NCBI GenBank assembly: GCA_949987705.1
Contig: OX465282.1
Coordinates: 35,242,039 to 35,306,038, forward strand
Reading direction: 5' to 3'
From: Thereva unica
Taxonomy: Eukaryota; Arthropoda; Insecta; Diptera; Therevidae
DNA length: 64,000 bases
Every line of letters starts with the position of its first letter. Within the stretch, counting starts at the first letter, position 1. The translations under genes were made by a program, and so were the position numbers. This document shows positions 47,901-57,958 of the stretch, piece by piece. Below the pieces are notes generated by a model. That model saw only the letters and a list, made by a program, of their open reading frames with translations, was not told the DNA's origin and did no database searches.

Positions 47901-48110
47901 TCATATAACATCTCAGAGTTCAAACGCAAGGTTCATCGACATCTACTCATGCACCCTCCAGACCCCTAACCTATCCTATCTCATTTTTCCTTCAGATCAA
48001 GCTTACTACTATACGCTGCACCATGACTTGTAAGACATGACGGACTAGTAGTACAAAGGGTGACTCCTAAGCTTCATCTTGCCACAAAAAAAAAAAAAAA
48101 AAAAAAAAAA
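44966..48110 (+). mobile_element. LINE insertion (Jockey/I-like) with 25-A tail
   Basis: The element consists of a short leader, the 980-residue ORF (45027-47969), a ~115-bp 3' UTR with GACATGACGGACTAGTAGTA, and a pure A tail at 48086-48110. The 5' boundary is estimated: TAGTTT occurs at 44960-44965 and again just after the A tail, a possible short target duplication. No ORF1/gag is present, so this may be 5'-truncated relative to a full-length master. Confidence 0.75.
45027..47969 (+). CDS. LINE ORF2: endonuclease and reverse transcriptase
   Basis: A single open frame of 980 codons. It begins with an APE-type endonuclease domain (about residues 30-250): CNIRG (N34), LSETQV (E61), AGDFNVHNVNW (D168), and SDHNLV (D243, H244). 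A basic linker follows, then the RT (about 470-760) with NYRPIAL, YGFRPKRST, ALDISKAFDRVW (D611) and TGVPQGAILSP. The catalytic box is HSFADDGTL at 695-703, with F in place of the commoner Y and both aspartates kept. The C-terminal thumb region carries RLWNSLPQSVFPSSYN. No RNase H or zinc knuckle was seen. The length and lack of stops suggest a recent, possibly active insertion. Jockey/I superfamily is my best assignment. Confidence 0.93.
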   Translation: MVASPAESATNEVMDLAQERPLNNNKYFSFVFCNIRGLLANFNYVMCYLDTHAPAIFALSETQVTDTDSDRFQVAGYTLVHNFSDHRGVAIYIRNDVAFQKVHNSTSSDFNHLWIKIILRNHVIFFCFLYRSPNISNEASTLAFDAISEQISGFLSSHPECEIIVAGDFNVHNVNWLNYSNGTSVSGKDAEIFADLNNLHQIVNCPTRVPDVEGHGAHLLDLFLTSHPTRYSVEVSSPLGNSDHNLVSANFPYPSSTPTNTVPKKTVWHYGKANWLGLIRFFQATDWNLCFRSASANYAASCITKIIRAGMCLFIPHSTISIKPRPNRWFNGECKNAIQAKEAAYRAYKHSPNESLRREYIKSRNSCNSIIRKVKASFDNKLRSKILNTHVGSKSFWSLVTSIKKNFTSSSTPPFINGKEVITESKSKADLLASLFASNSSLPQADTSPPVLDRNAHSMDGIFFRTREVYKCLKELDVNKSTGPDNIPPMVLKKCASPLAKPLRKLFALSFFSGVYPNSWKLAHVQPIPKKGEASDPLNYRPIALTSVLSKVMETIINRGLMKYLESNLIIHDRQYGFRPKRSTGDLLVCLTEHINQSIHGFGESGLVALDISKAFDRVWHPALLSKLQAIGIDSVLRNWIESFLSGRSIKVVLDGVESNPHSISTGVPQGAILSPTLFLIFINDLLSIPSNPLHSFADDGTLRYSYPSDNTGQASARPCLLERELMSESLNADIKLILDWGRKNRVEFNETKTKYCLFSTKTCTSLPSISVGEDNITADPYLNILGVTLSNDLRWNNHILQVTKQAYQCLGFLKRCKFLLHSTALATIYKSYIRPRLEYNSYIWAGAPKTTLAWLDKVQNRAIKLIGDSTLCIDPLSHRRNVAALSKFYRYFHSDCSTEIKNLLPTRQSFSRNTRLANSAHPFTLQPSPSRTLRFSSSFINRTTRLWNSLPQSVFPSSYNISEFKRKVHRHLLMHPPDP

Positions 48111-48259
48111 TAGTTTGTTTTAAAAACTACACAAACAATTACAATCACTAGCAACGTTCGAAATTTTAAAATCAACTGATATGGAATTTTTAAAACTAAG
48201 CTATTTAAGTGATTTTAGGCAAGTCCTATAAATGGGAAAAACAATTCCGAACAAACCCA

Positions 48260-48640
48260 CCCTTTTATTTTAATTTTGCGGGTAATATTTGGTGAATGGA
48301 AATATACCATTAAGCAGCCCAATGTAAACAACAAATCGCCCATTGTTTACTTACAGGTAAACTTATATAATGCAATATCATAAATCAGGTCATGGAACTA
48401 CCCCCTTTCAAATCAAACCCTTTAATTTTTAAATTCTAAGTAATTTTGGGTACATGGGAAAATGTCATTATGCAGTTCAATGTAAAAAACAAACCGCCCA
48501 TCTCCTACTTGAAGGTAAAATTATCTAATTTAGTACCATAAAACAAGTCATGGAACTACCCTCTTTCAATAACCCTTTACTTTTTAAATTTCAGGTAATT
48601 TTCTGTAAATGGAAAAATATTATCTAACACCTCAATTCTT
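48260..48640. repeat. Short tandem repeat, ~165-bp unit, 2-3 copies
   Basis: Words such as CGCCCAT, TCATGGAACTACCC and AATTTTGGGTA recur at intervals of about 165-170 bases. It lies in the right part of the inverted-repeat element, just past the LINE. Confidence 0.6.
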
Positions 48641-49096
48641 CCTTTTTTAATTCCAAGTAAATTTTGCTTTATTCAAATATTGAAAAAAAAAACAATATAC
48701 GAAAATATTGAAAATAGCTTAAATTTTTATTTCTAGGTAAGAGCACAGTAATAATTAAGGATCATGTGTTTTCACATAATAAATAATTAAAAAAGTACAA
48801 AATAAATTCATTAAATTATATTTACATTAAAAATTTCAAATTCATTTATTTAAATTCCATCGTCTGTTAAATTCCGTTAAATTGTCCGCGCCGCGCCAAT
48901 CTGTTAGCTAAGGCGGAACCTAAAATCCGTCGAGCGGCGCGGCAAAAGTAGTCGCGCCAATCTGTTTCTACCTTTTATGTTTTCAATGACGTCGATATAG
49001 TTTTTAGTTCGCGCGGTATCGTGCAGGTACAAAAATCACTTAAGTCATTTAAACCAAAAACCCGCTGGACCGAATATTATAAAAACCTTTTCAGAA

Positions 49097-49393
49097 AAAT
49101 ATGATCTGAAAAGAATTTCATGAAATTCGGTCCCGCCGTTTTTTTGTTTAAGCGACGTAAGTGATTTTTGTACCTGCACGATATCGCCCGAACCACGAAA
49201 GATATTGACTTACTAGAGGTGCCGTTCGAAGCGTATTAGCGACAATATAGCTAATACGCTTCGAACGGCACCTCTAGTAAGTCAATATCTTTCGTGGTTC
49301 GGGCGATATCGTGCAGGTACAAAAATCACTTACGTCGCTTAAACAAAAAAACGGCGGGACCGAATTTCATGAAATTCTTTTCAGATCATATTT
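49097..49393. repeat. Perfect palindrome, 144-bp arms, 9-bp loop
   Basis: Bases 49097-49240 are the reverse complement of 49250-49393 as far as I can check, with GACAATATA between them. Each arm is one copy of the 146-bp unit of this Helentron-like family (compare 52271-52990). Copy A therefore has one unit inverted relative to its neighbours. Confidence 0.92.
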
Positions 49394-49622
49394 CGTTTAA
49401 TACGCTTCGAACAACAGCTCAACGAAGTCGATATCAGTTTTGGTTCGCGCGATATCGTGCAGGAAAAAATGACCACATCCGTACGCACATACACACACAC
49501 ACATACTTCCTCCCAATTTTTTGCTTAAAATGCTCCTAGGACCTTGAAAGATGAAAATACGTTGAAATTTTCGATTTCGATTTTCGGACCGATTACAATA
49601 ACTTCCTATACTGGGAAGTTAA

Positions 49623-50100
49623 TAATCTTTTGTATAAAGAAATATTATGTATTTGATTGTTTATTATATTTTCTTACTTATTTTATAAGTAGGTACATAA
49701 TAACAAAATGCAGGAATTCAAATTAATATTATTGCCTTTGTAAAAAATAAACATAAGCTCCTTTCGAGTTTCTCGGCCAAGATTTTTCCTGCACCATGGA
49801 ATCATTGACCCATAACAAGCTCGATTTTTGTCTCAACATGCTGATGTAATGACCTTGTTCCTCCTATATGCAATTTTGCAGAAGTGACAGCTTTGATATC
49901 GCATTGCTCAATTTTAATAAACTGTTTATTATTCAGTTCGAATAATTTCAGTTGTATTATGAGAACAGGTGCAACCAAAATTATTTCCGATTTACAAATC
50001 TTATGAGTGTACGAACGACTAACCATTTTTATATGAACACTTTTTGTTAATCAACGAATGCCATCTGGCATCAACAGTTTGAGTAAAAATTTGTCGAATA
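49623..50100. other. Unassigned stretch leading into the array
   Basis: Bases 50018-50104 (GAACACTTTTTGTTAATCA, GCCATCTGGCATCAA) recur at 51788-51883 on the other side of the array, with a partial copy near 51560-51610. No gene seen. Confidence 0.5.
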
Positions 50101-50104
50101 ACTA

Positions 50105-51560
50105 GTAACGACATATTGAGAATATACTATATTGCTTATTGTCTTCTACTTATGATACCCTTTCATTTGATATCCAAGCCAAGGGGGTTGTGAAGAAAAT
50201 GGTAATCCCCCTTGAGATGAACTTAATGGATCTGACTATATATTAATTATACTATATTGTATTCTACTTATCATTCCCTTTCATTTGACACCTATGTCGA
50301 GAGGGTTGTGAAGAAAATGGTAATCCGCCCTCTTGAGATGATCGCCGTGGATCTAACGAGATATTGAGTATACTAAATCGCTTATGGTAATCCACTTGTG
50401 ATACCCTTTCAATTGATACCCATGTCGAGGGGTGGTGAAGAAATGGTAATCCGCGCTCTTGAGTCGGCCGCCATGGATCTAACCATATATTGAGTATACT
50501 ATATCGCTTATGGTATTCTACCTATGATATCCTTTAAATTGATACCCATGTCGAGGGGGCGGTGAAGAAATGGTAATCTGCCCTCTTGAGATGGCCGCCA
50601 TGGATTTCACGGCATAGCTTATTGGATTCTACTTATCATACCCTTTCATTTGATACCCATGTCGAAGGGTATAGTATTGTGTATACTATATTGCTTATTG
50701 TGTTCTACTTATCATTCCGTTTCATTTGATACCAATGTCGAATACCATATATTGAGTATACTATATCACTTATGGTAGTCTACTTATGATACCTTTTCAA
50801 TTGATACCCATGTTGAGGGGTGGTGAATAAGTGGTAATCCGCCCTCTTGAAACCGCCGCCATGGACTTTAGGACATAGCTTATTGTATTCTACTTATCAT
50901 ACCCTTTCATTTGATACCCATGTCGAAGGGGTGGTGAAGAAAATTTTAATGCGTCCTCTTGAGATGGCCGCGGTGGATCTAACTATTTATTAAGCATACT
51001 ATATTGCTTATTGTATTCTACTTATCATTCCCTTTCATTTGATACCCATGTTGAAGGGGTTGTGAAGAAAATGGTAATCCGCCCTCTTGAGATGACCGCC
51101 ATGGATCTAAACATATATACTATATCGCTTATGGTATTCTACTTATGATACCCTTTCAATTGATACCTACGTTGAGAGGGTGGTAAAGAAGTGGTAATCC
51201 GCCCACTTGAAACCGCCGCCATGGATTTTACGACATAGCTTATTGTATTCTACTCATCATACCCTTTCATTTGATACCCATTTTGAGGGGGTGGTGAAGA
51301 AAATGTTAATGCGTCCTCTTGAGATGGCCGCGGTGGATCTAACTATTTACTGAGTATACTATATTGCTTGAGATACCCATGTCGAAGGGGTTGTGAAGAA
51401 AATGGTAATCCGTCCTCTTGAAATGACCACCATGGATCTAACCATATATCGAGTATACTATATCGCTTATGGTATTCTAAATATAATACCCTTTTAATTG
51501 ATACCTATGTCGATAGAGTGGTGAAGAAATGGTAATCCGCCCTCTTTAGACTCCTACCAG
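50105..51560. repeat. Second tandem array of the ~127-bp family
   Basis: Repeats of GAGATGGCCGCCATGG, GAGTATACTATAT and CATTTGATACCCATGTCGA recur through the segment, at about 125-base steps where intact, with several deletions. The unit is clearly homologous to that of 12390-13660. I could not find the Helitron TC start here. An ACTAGT word lies at the left edge, and duplicated flanks lie on either side. Confidence 0.85.
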
Positions 51561-52025
51561 TTTAATATGAACGATTTTTGTTAATCATCGAAATGATAGG
51601 GAATGTTATGTGATATCAACAGTGCTGGATTCCACTAACTTATAACGAATATGTCACATTTTTAGAAATAAAGTACAATTACGAACTATGCAAAAGTAGT
51701 AATCGGTATTTCAAAATTTAACTGTACATTTGTACTACGAACTACATATGTTTTTTATAGTACCTAACGCAATCTGACACCATAGTTGTGACTAACCACT
51801 TTTTTATGAACACATTTTGTTAATCATCTAATGCCATCTGGCATCAATAGTGCGAGTAAACACTTTTCGACTAACTAGTAGCACCATCTCATTTTTGAGC
51901 AATTGAAATAGCTTATAGCGCCATCTGATAGAATAATTTTAAGTACCCACTTTTTTAGACTAAAGGAGAAAACAAAAATGTCGTTTCGAAATGTAAAAAT
52001 AAAGAAAACGAAGAATGATAGAAAA
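51561..52025. other. Flanking repeat and unassigned sequence
   Basis: Includes the second copy of the array flank (51788-51883). Otherwise AT-rich with no recognisable feature. Confidence 0.45.
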
Positions 52026-53065
52026 CTAGTTGGGATGTGGGTTCGACCCTTTCGGTCCACACGATCAACTTCCCAGTATGATGGATGTTGAATATTATGA
52101 TTGGATATTTTAATAATAAATGAACAATAGGCAATATAGAATATATGCATAATACCGAGAATTTGTCACAATTGTTTATCAATATTTTCGTTAAAATGTC
52201 AAACTAAATTTGCGCACTTACAAGATTAGGATGACGAAAATGTATATAAAATTGATTTATTAATGTTTTTCGGCACCTCAATGAAGTCGATATAGTTTTT
52301 AGTTCGCGCGGTATCGTGCAGGTACAAAAATCACTTAAGTCAATTAAACCAAAAACCCGCCGGACCGAATATTATAAAAATATTTTCAGATTATATTGTC
52401 GCTAATACGCTTCGAACGGCACCTCAAGTGAGCCAATATCTTTGGTGGTTCGGGCCATATCGTGCAGGTACAAAAATCACTTACGCCGCTTAAACAAAAA
52501 AACGGCTCGACCGAATTTTATGAAAATCTTTTCAGATCATAATTTGGTTAATGCTCTTCGAACGGCACGTCAACTAAGTCGATATCTTTTACAGTTCGCG
52601 CAATATCGTGCAGGTACAAAAATCACTTAAGTCATTTAAACCAAAAAACCGCTGGACCGAATATTATCAAAATCTTTTCAGATAATATTGTCGCTAATAC
52701 GCTTCGAACGGCACCTCAAGTAAGTCAATATCTTTCGTGGTTCGGGCGATATCGTGCAGGTACAAAAATCACTTACGTCGCTAAAACAAAAAAACGGCTG
52801 GACCGAATTTCATGAAATTCTTTTCAGATCATATTTCGGTTAATACGCTTCGAACAACACCTCAACGAAGTCGATATCAGTTTTGGTTCGCGCGATATCG
52901 TGCAGGAAAAAATGACCACATCCGTACGCACATACACACACACACACATACTTCCTCCCAATTTTTTGCTTAAAATGCTCCTGGGACCTTGAAAGATGAA
53001 AATACGTTGAAATTTTCGATTTCGATTTTCGGACCGATTACAATAACTTCCTATACTGGGAAGTT
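52026..53065 (-). mobile_element. Helentron-like element, copy B, uninterrupted
   Basis: A 1040-bp element with the same termini as copy A: minus-strand 3' end CCCAACTAG preceded by the TGTGG...CCACA hairpin (plus-strand 52036-52061). AACTTCCCAGTAT occurs near the hairpin end and is inverted at the other end. It holds 4-5 tandem 146-bp units and a CA-dinucleotide stretch near 52930. It contains no proteins. It serves as the empty-site reference for copy A. Confidence 0.75.
52271..52990. repeat. Tandem repeat, exact 146-bp period
   Basis: CGGCACCTCAA or a close form starts at 52271, 52417, 52563, 52709 and (as AACACCTCAA) 52855, exactly 146 bases apart each time. Each unit has ATATCGTGCAGGTACAAAAA and GACCGAAT...TTTTCAGAT blocks. 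Confidence 0.92.
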
Positions 53066-55699
53066 AAAAAAACTAATGGAATAATAAATTACTTATATTG
53101 TGGTTATCGGTTACAAATGAAAAATTACTTATAATGCTTATAAAAAGGTGATACATCGCATAATTTTAAAACCAACACCTTGTTCTCCATGTTTAGGCGT
53201 AAATAAGCTGTTGTCTGTTTAGCTGTTTGCCCTTACGAACTCGGCAAACTACCGCTTGCCTTGATTCAAAATTTAAGTAAAGGTCGAGTAAAAATGACGT
53301 GGGGATTTATTGCACATCTATCCAATGGCGCTACAGACCAAAGCGAGCCTTGGCCTTATGGGCACCAGGTAGGCTATTGTAGGAGCTACCTGGTATCCTA
53401 TAGTAAGTAACAATTTAGTAGGCTGGAGATATTTCATCGGCTACTTTAAGTAGGCATAAATTTAGTATAATTCCATACTCTCTTGTAAATACATGTACAT
53501 ATACATATAGTAGAATAAAATGTACATATAAAAATAAATAATTATTTTAAGCAATTAATCAGGTCAGCTCTTGGAGAGTTGCACTAGCGATATATTACCT
53601 TTAAACTACGTTCTCAGAAAAGAGTGTGAACGGAATTCCGTGCAACACCCTAAATCTGGGCCAGATGCTTTCTGATTTTTGAATTTTCCTGCGGCATTTT
53701 CAAATAAATTAACACGAAATATTTGAGGCTTTAAATTGCACAATTCTAGTTCTACTCGTACTCAATTATTGTAACTCTAGCCAACCAAAATTATGACTAT
53801 TATAAATCGCCTTAGAAAACAAGCACAAATAATTCATCGATCAGATTACAAAATTTTTGATTACACCGAGAAATTAAATTTAAGTTCTCATCTTTCTCAA
53901 CTAAATCCACATAAACCTGTGATACGAATTTTCAATTCAATTAAATGCCCTATAAAGGCTGCAACAACTAAAAAGAGAATTTCATCTAGATTATTTGCAG
54001 AATATTCAAATTGGTCAGTGAGGTAATATTATAACAAATTTCTTCACCACGTTGACAAAACATTACAAGATTTCAGAGGATTATTTATCTCTTCGGAAAT
54101 TTACGCTTGACTTCCTTTCAATGGCTGCCATGGCATCCTGTTTCGGGTAGTATTAGCCGTGCTAATTAAAGCTAATCTTCCATTGCGGAAAGCCATTCTG
54201 CAAGTATCATTTGCTGTGCATAATACCTAAAGATAGGCTCGCTTTTACATCCATAGCCCTTTAATTAATGATGTGTTTACCTGGGATGTAACTCAAAGTT
54301 TCCACTGCTTGATTTATATTTAAAGCAATGCGACGTGAAGCCTTTCAGGGTTTGTAGGGCGGGAAGTAGAGCCGATAAGAGCCGGGAGTTCTATACAGCT
54401 ATTTCAGGGTTCACAAAGTTCTATTAGTTGAAGGGATTTACTTTAATTAGTGATTGCTGTGTACAGGACATTACTCAGGTTTCTTCAATTAAAAATCTAA
54501 TTGAATGAATTATGTACTAAGTGATTATCGTGATTTGATAAAATTTAGAGTTTGTGCTAATTCAACTGCATTCAATTAAATTCGTGATTTTTTAAATTGC
54601 AGTTTTCAAAAACAGTCAAAGAGTCGAATTTCCGTACAACCAATAAAATATGAGAATTTTAATGAATTATTAGTGAAAATATTTAACCTTCTTATTTAAG
54701 TGTTTAAATTAAGAGTGACGAGTAAGATTAAGTATGATTTCTAAAAGTTTATCTTAGAAGTATATTTTCAAAACACTCTGATAAACTATTACAATTTAGC
54801 ACCCCCTCTACCTATAGAGTAACTGCTTACTTTAAATTCTGACATCTCTCTTTGATGCATGTATAACAATTTCAAACTAAAACATCCCCTTTACTCTTTG
54901 CCGTAAGACTTTCTCCAAGTCTCTACAACGAAGTAAGTTGGTGAAAGGTTTCGATGAGGCAAGTCAGTTATCATATAGTTCTTTTTCTATGTTGCAGAAT
55001 AGTTAGTTTACCTTTACGAAACACATCGACAGCGCCAACTTTCCAAGTCGTAGTATAACAACGTCATAAACTCTTTGCTTAGGGTCATACAACTCGACAT
55101 GTTCTATAAGGCTGAACTGAAAGTTCCTGTGAAGGTAGTTTTGCATGATGTAATTTTGGCAATTTGCTTAATGTGCCACCCTTACACTGCTGGGCTCACT
55201 TCCCTACAAAGGTGAGCAATTACAAAAACATACAATATATGTAGCATGGATTGGCACAATATGTTCACAACAAAAAACTGAAAATCGATTACGTTAATTA
55301 AAAAGCAAACAATCCTGTTCTAAAATGTAACTAAATTCAAATTAATTATAAATTCAAATAAAATAATGATTTTATAATTAAAAGTTAAAATTACAACATG
55401 CCTACGATACTAGGATATACGTTTTACGGACTAATTTTAGGGTGATGTGGGCGCACTTAGGCTAACCCTGGAGTCAGATCCCGCAAAGTATTGGAATTGA
55501 AATTATAATAATTTTAAATTTAATTTTAAAATTTAAAATATAAATTTTCTTTCTTCCCAAATACTCACGCCTAATTTTTGGGCTTCAGAGTGCTAAATTT
55601 GGGTTTTGCTCTCAATCGCTGCTCAGTCTTTACACTGTTTTATTCGTCCATTTTTCCACTTACATACTCACGTCCGTTTCTACAGTGAATAAATTCTCC
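53066..55699. other. Unassigned AT-rich stretch
   Basis: The longest frame (53793-54026, 77 codons) has no recognisable domain and no splice context. No terminal repeats or RNA genes were identified. Confidence 0.45.
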
Positions 55700-56060
55700 C
55701 ACAGGAGCGTTGCAATTCCGGAATACATGGGGTGGATAATTACACTAAAATAACAAAACATTGGAACAGGCCATAATCGAAAATTATCCGACAGCTTTGA
55801 GGTCAATTCAGGAGTACAACAAGGATTCCTACTTTCGACATTACTATTTCTCATAGTAATAAACGACACCTTTATCGGCTTTAGATAGTAGAACAGTCGG
55901 CATATGGGATTTGGCAGACCACCTTAAGGATCTTGACTAGGCCGGTGATATCTGTTTGCTGGCCTACAGACACCAGGACCTTAAAAACAGGTTAGACAAT
56001 TTGGCAAGAGAAATTAGTTCAGCAGGATTAAGGCTAAATCCGACTAAAACCAAATAAATG
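55700..56060 (+). pseudogene. Reverse transcriptase fragment, RTE-like
   Basis: The plus strand reads SDSFEVNSGVQQGFLLSTLL (RT motif B region) and, after stops and a shift, GDICLLAYRHQDLKNRL followed by SSAGLRLNPTKTK, the segment after the catalytic box. The YXDD itself is disrupted. It resembles the relic at 1822-1998. Confidence 0.7.
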
Positions 56061-56130
56061 CGGATAAATGCAAATACCATTGAACGGACAGCTGACATCT
56101 GAATAACCGTGTCGTGGAACCAGCCGTGGA

Positions 56131-56480
56131 TTCAAGGGGGGGTCACGGGGGTCATGACCCCCCCCCCCAAATGCTCGAACTATGCAATAATAGTTGAGAT
56201 GGGAGAAACCAAAAGCTGCTGATACGCTTCTACTACTTGTCGAACATCTTGAATGTCTCAACTGATCAACGTCTCGGTCCAACATGTCTGGAGAAAGCAT
56301 TTCATTAAATTCGGTAGCAATGTTGTCCAATAAAGGAATGAAGATTCTTCTTCTGAAGTTTGATTTTTTAACGATAAACAACCCGTGCTTCTTTGAATTC
56401 CTCATCCAATTTTGCAGCGAGATGTTGAGCTTTAGTAAATAACCGTCGAAAACCAGAAACTTCATCACATCTTTTGGTCA
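56131..56480 (-). pseudogene. Truncated hAT element with transposase scrap
   Basis: The terminus CAGCCGTGGATTCAAGGGGG resembles hAT ends, followed by long G and C runs. On the minus strand a 144-codon frame includes RRRIFIPLLDNIATEFNEML, similar to a conserved segment of ZMYM/52-kDa-repressor-like hAT transposases. The opposite end is not found, so the copy is truncated. Confidence 0.5.
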
Positions 56481-56529
56481 GCAAGGGTATCTTTGATCAA
56501 ATCCGTTGCTTTTTTAAATTATTTTATTT

Positions 56530-56780
56530 AATTTACACTACGTGTCGTCAAATCTTGTAAGTTAAATTTGACCGATTCCCGGTTTCGGATAGAGCTGAAA
56601 TTTTGCATACACGTTTAGTTTAGATAACAATGCAATCTGACCATTTTGTAAAAATATCCAGATGGCGGATCCAAAATGGCGGCCGATTTTTGAAATTGTG
56701 CTCCGCGGCCCTCTGACATGTGTATCAAATAAAAGGATATGACAGGTAGAACACAATTATCTATGTGGCGTCATTCCAAA
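56530..56780 (-). repeat. Single dispersed copy of the satellite-related family
   Basis: The reverse strand matches 9600-9815 (TTTCAGCTC, TTGACCGATTCC-type words and TGATACACATGTCAGAGGG). It includes the GATGGCGGC word shared with the array unit. Confidence 0.6.
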
Positions 56781-57169
56781 TTCAAAATGGCGGCCAACAC
56801 AAAATTGCGGAAAGCTTATAATAGACTAAAAAGTAGAAAATATAACCGATCAACTTCCAATTTTGCGCACAGTCGTAGTTCGCGTGATAATTAATATGTA
56901 TGTATGATGAAATGAATAGTTGAGTTAAGGGTGAATTGAAAATAAAGAAGCAGTACACATTACAAAAAATCACAAACAAAACACAGAAATGCTGCTGTCA
57001 ACTAAATTCAACTACTCAACTACTGAACTCATGTCCGTATGCATAATTTCAACTCAACCCAGGTAGCAGAGCTGAGTCGAGTTTAGTCGACCTTAACTCA
57101 ACTCGACTCCCGTTTACATGTAGTTAGACCTGGGCTCATCCTATGTTCAACTCATCATGTATAAGTACT

Positions 57170-57320
57170 AAATGCAATATGACCATTTTGTAAAAAAATC
57201 AGGAAGACGGTTCCAAGATGAAACATGAAAGAGTACGGCAGGTAGAATACAGTAAGCTGTGTGTGACGTAATTTTAAATCTAATAGGACCGCCATCATAA
57301 AATGGCGGAATACATACGCT
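57170..57320 (-). repeat. Partial copy of the satellite-related family
   Basis: Carries GACCATTTTGTAAAAAAATC, GGTTCCAAGATG, GGCAGGTAGAATAC and AAAATGGCGGA, in the same order as at 56530-56780 and 60940-61150, but more diverged. Confidence 0.5.
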
Positions 57321-57511
57321 CTGAAGACCTCAGAGAACTTGTTTGGCGCTATCGTAGCGTAGTTGCTGCTTAGCCGCTTTGTTTGGCTTCTAGAATTTCC
57401 TCTGCGGTTACTACAGTACCACTTTTGGGTCCACTTGAATAGTGTTGAATAGTTGGTAGATCACCGGTGTGCATGTTCTGTGGAAGCAGGACGTGTAGGG
57501 GAGAAGTGGCA

Positions 57512-57739
57512 TGAAAGAGCCAGTTTACGAAACGGAGCAAAAAAATATAGTTTTAATGAAAGAAATGATGATTTTTTTTTCTCAAATTATTATTTATTTA
57601 TTAAAATAGGTAATTTCATACGAAAAAACAATAGAGACAATGAAACAATCAATGATATACTCATTTTAAAAAAATGTGTCTTTTGGCTCTTTCATAACTG
57701 TTTGGTATTGAAAGAGCCACCAAAAGTTATGAAAGAGTC
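57512..57739. promoter_or_regulatory. Left subterminal cluster of TGAAAGAGCC motifs
   Basis: Copies lie at 57512-57521 (+), 57685-57694 (-), 57709-57718 (+) and 57730-57739 (+, ending GTC). They lie between the terminal repeat and the transposase stop. They are probably transposase binding sites, by analogy with subterminal repeats in other DNA transposons. Confidence 0.6.
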
Positions 57740-57958
57740 AGTCGGTATTATAAAGTGATAGGTACTGTGAAAATTATACAAAATAATAATCATTGCATTA
57801 TTAAAAAAAAAATAAAAATAAATAACTTACAAATTCTCGAAGAATAAACAAAATAACAAATAATATCTTCAACAAAAAACAATAGCGTTAAATCTTTAAG
57901 AACTTCAATAATAGATTCAGACTTTTTAGAAACTTTAGATTATGTTATTTTCTTAAAA

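Larger units (their letters stand above)
44203..48972. mobile_element. Inverted-repeat DNA element inside copy A
   Basis: The left end GGTACAAACAGATTGGCGCG pairs with the right end CGCGCCAATCTGTTTCTACC. Comparison with the uninterrupted copy B (GATTTATTAATG at the junction) shows that the whole block is an insertion. TTA occurs at both edges, so a 3-bp Harbinger-like duplication is possible, but one base is ambiguous. The termini are GC-rich with GCGGCG-type words. A short ORF start, MEKRNLLIMGHKKDCVAG, is followed by a GT at about 44561 and might be a first exon, but no transposase was identified. Confidence 0.65.
43965..49620 (-). mobile_element. Helentron-like element, copy A, with nested insertions
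   Basis: The outer ~240 bp on the left and ~640 bp on the right match copy B (52026-53065). On the minus strand it ends CCCACATCCCAACTAG, with a hairpin (TGTGG/CCACA and GACC/GGTC, plus-strand 43975-44000) just before CTAG and T following. The other end carries AACTTCCCAGTAT, which is inverted as ATACTGGGAAGTT near the hairpin. This asymmetric arrangement fits Helentron/HINE-type rolling-circle elements. No Rep or helicase is present. A 4.8-kb element fills the middle. Confidence 0.7.

Noticed and set aside
53793..54026. 77-codon plus-strand open frame
   Set aside because: No recognisable domain, an isolated position and AT-driven composition; not enough evidence for a gene.
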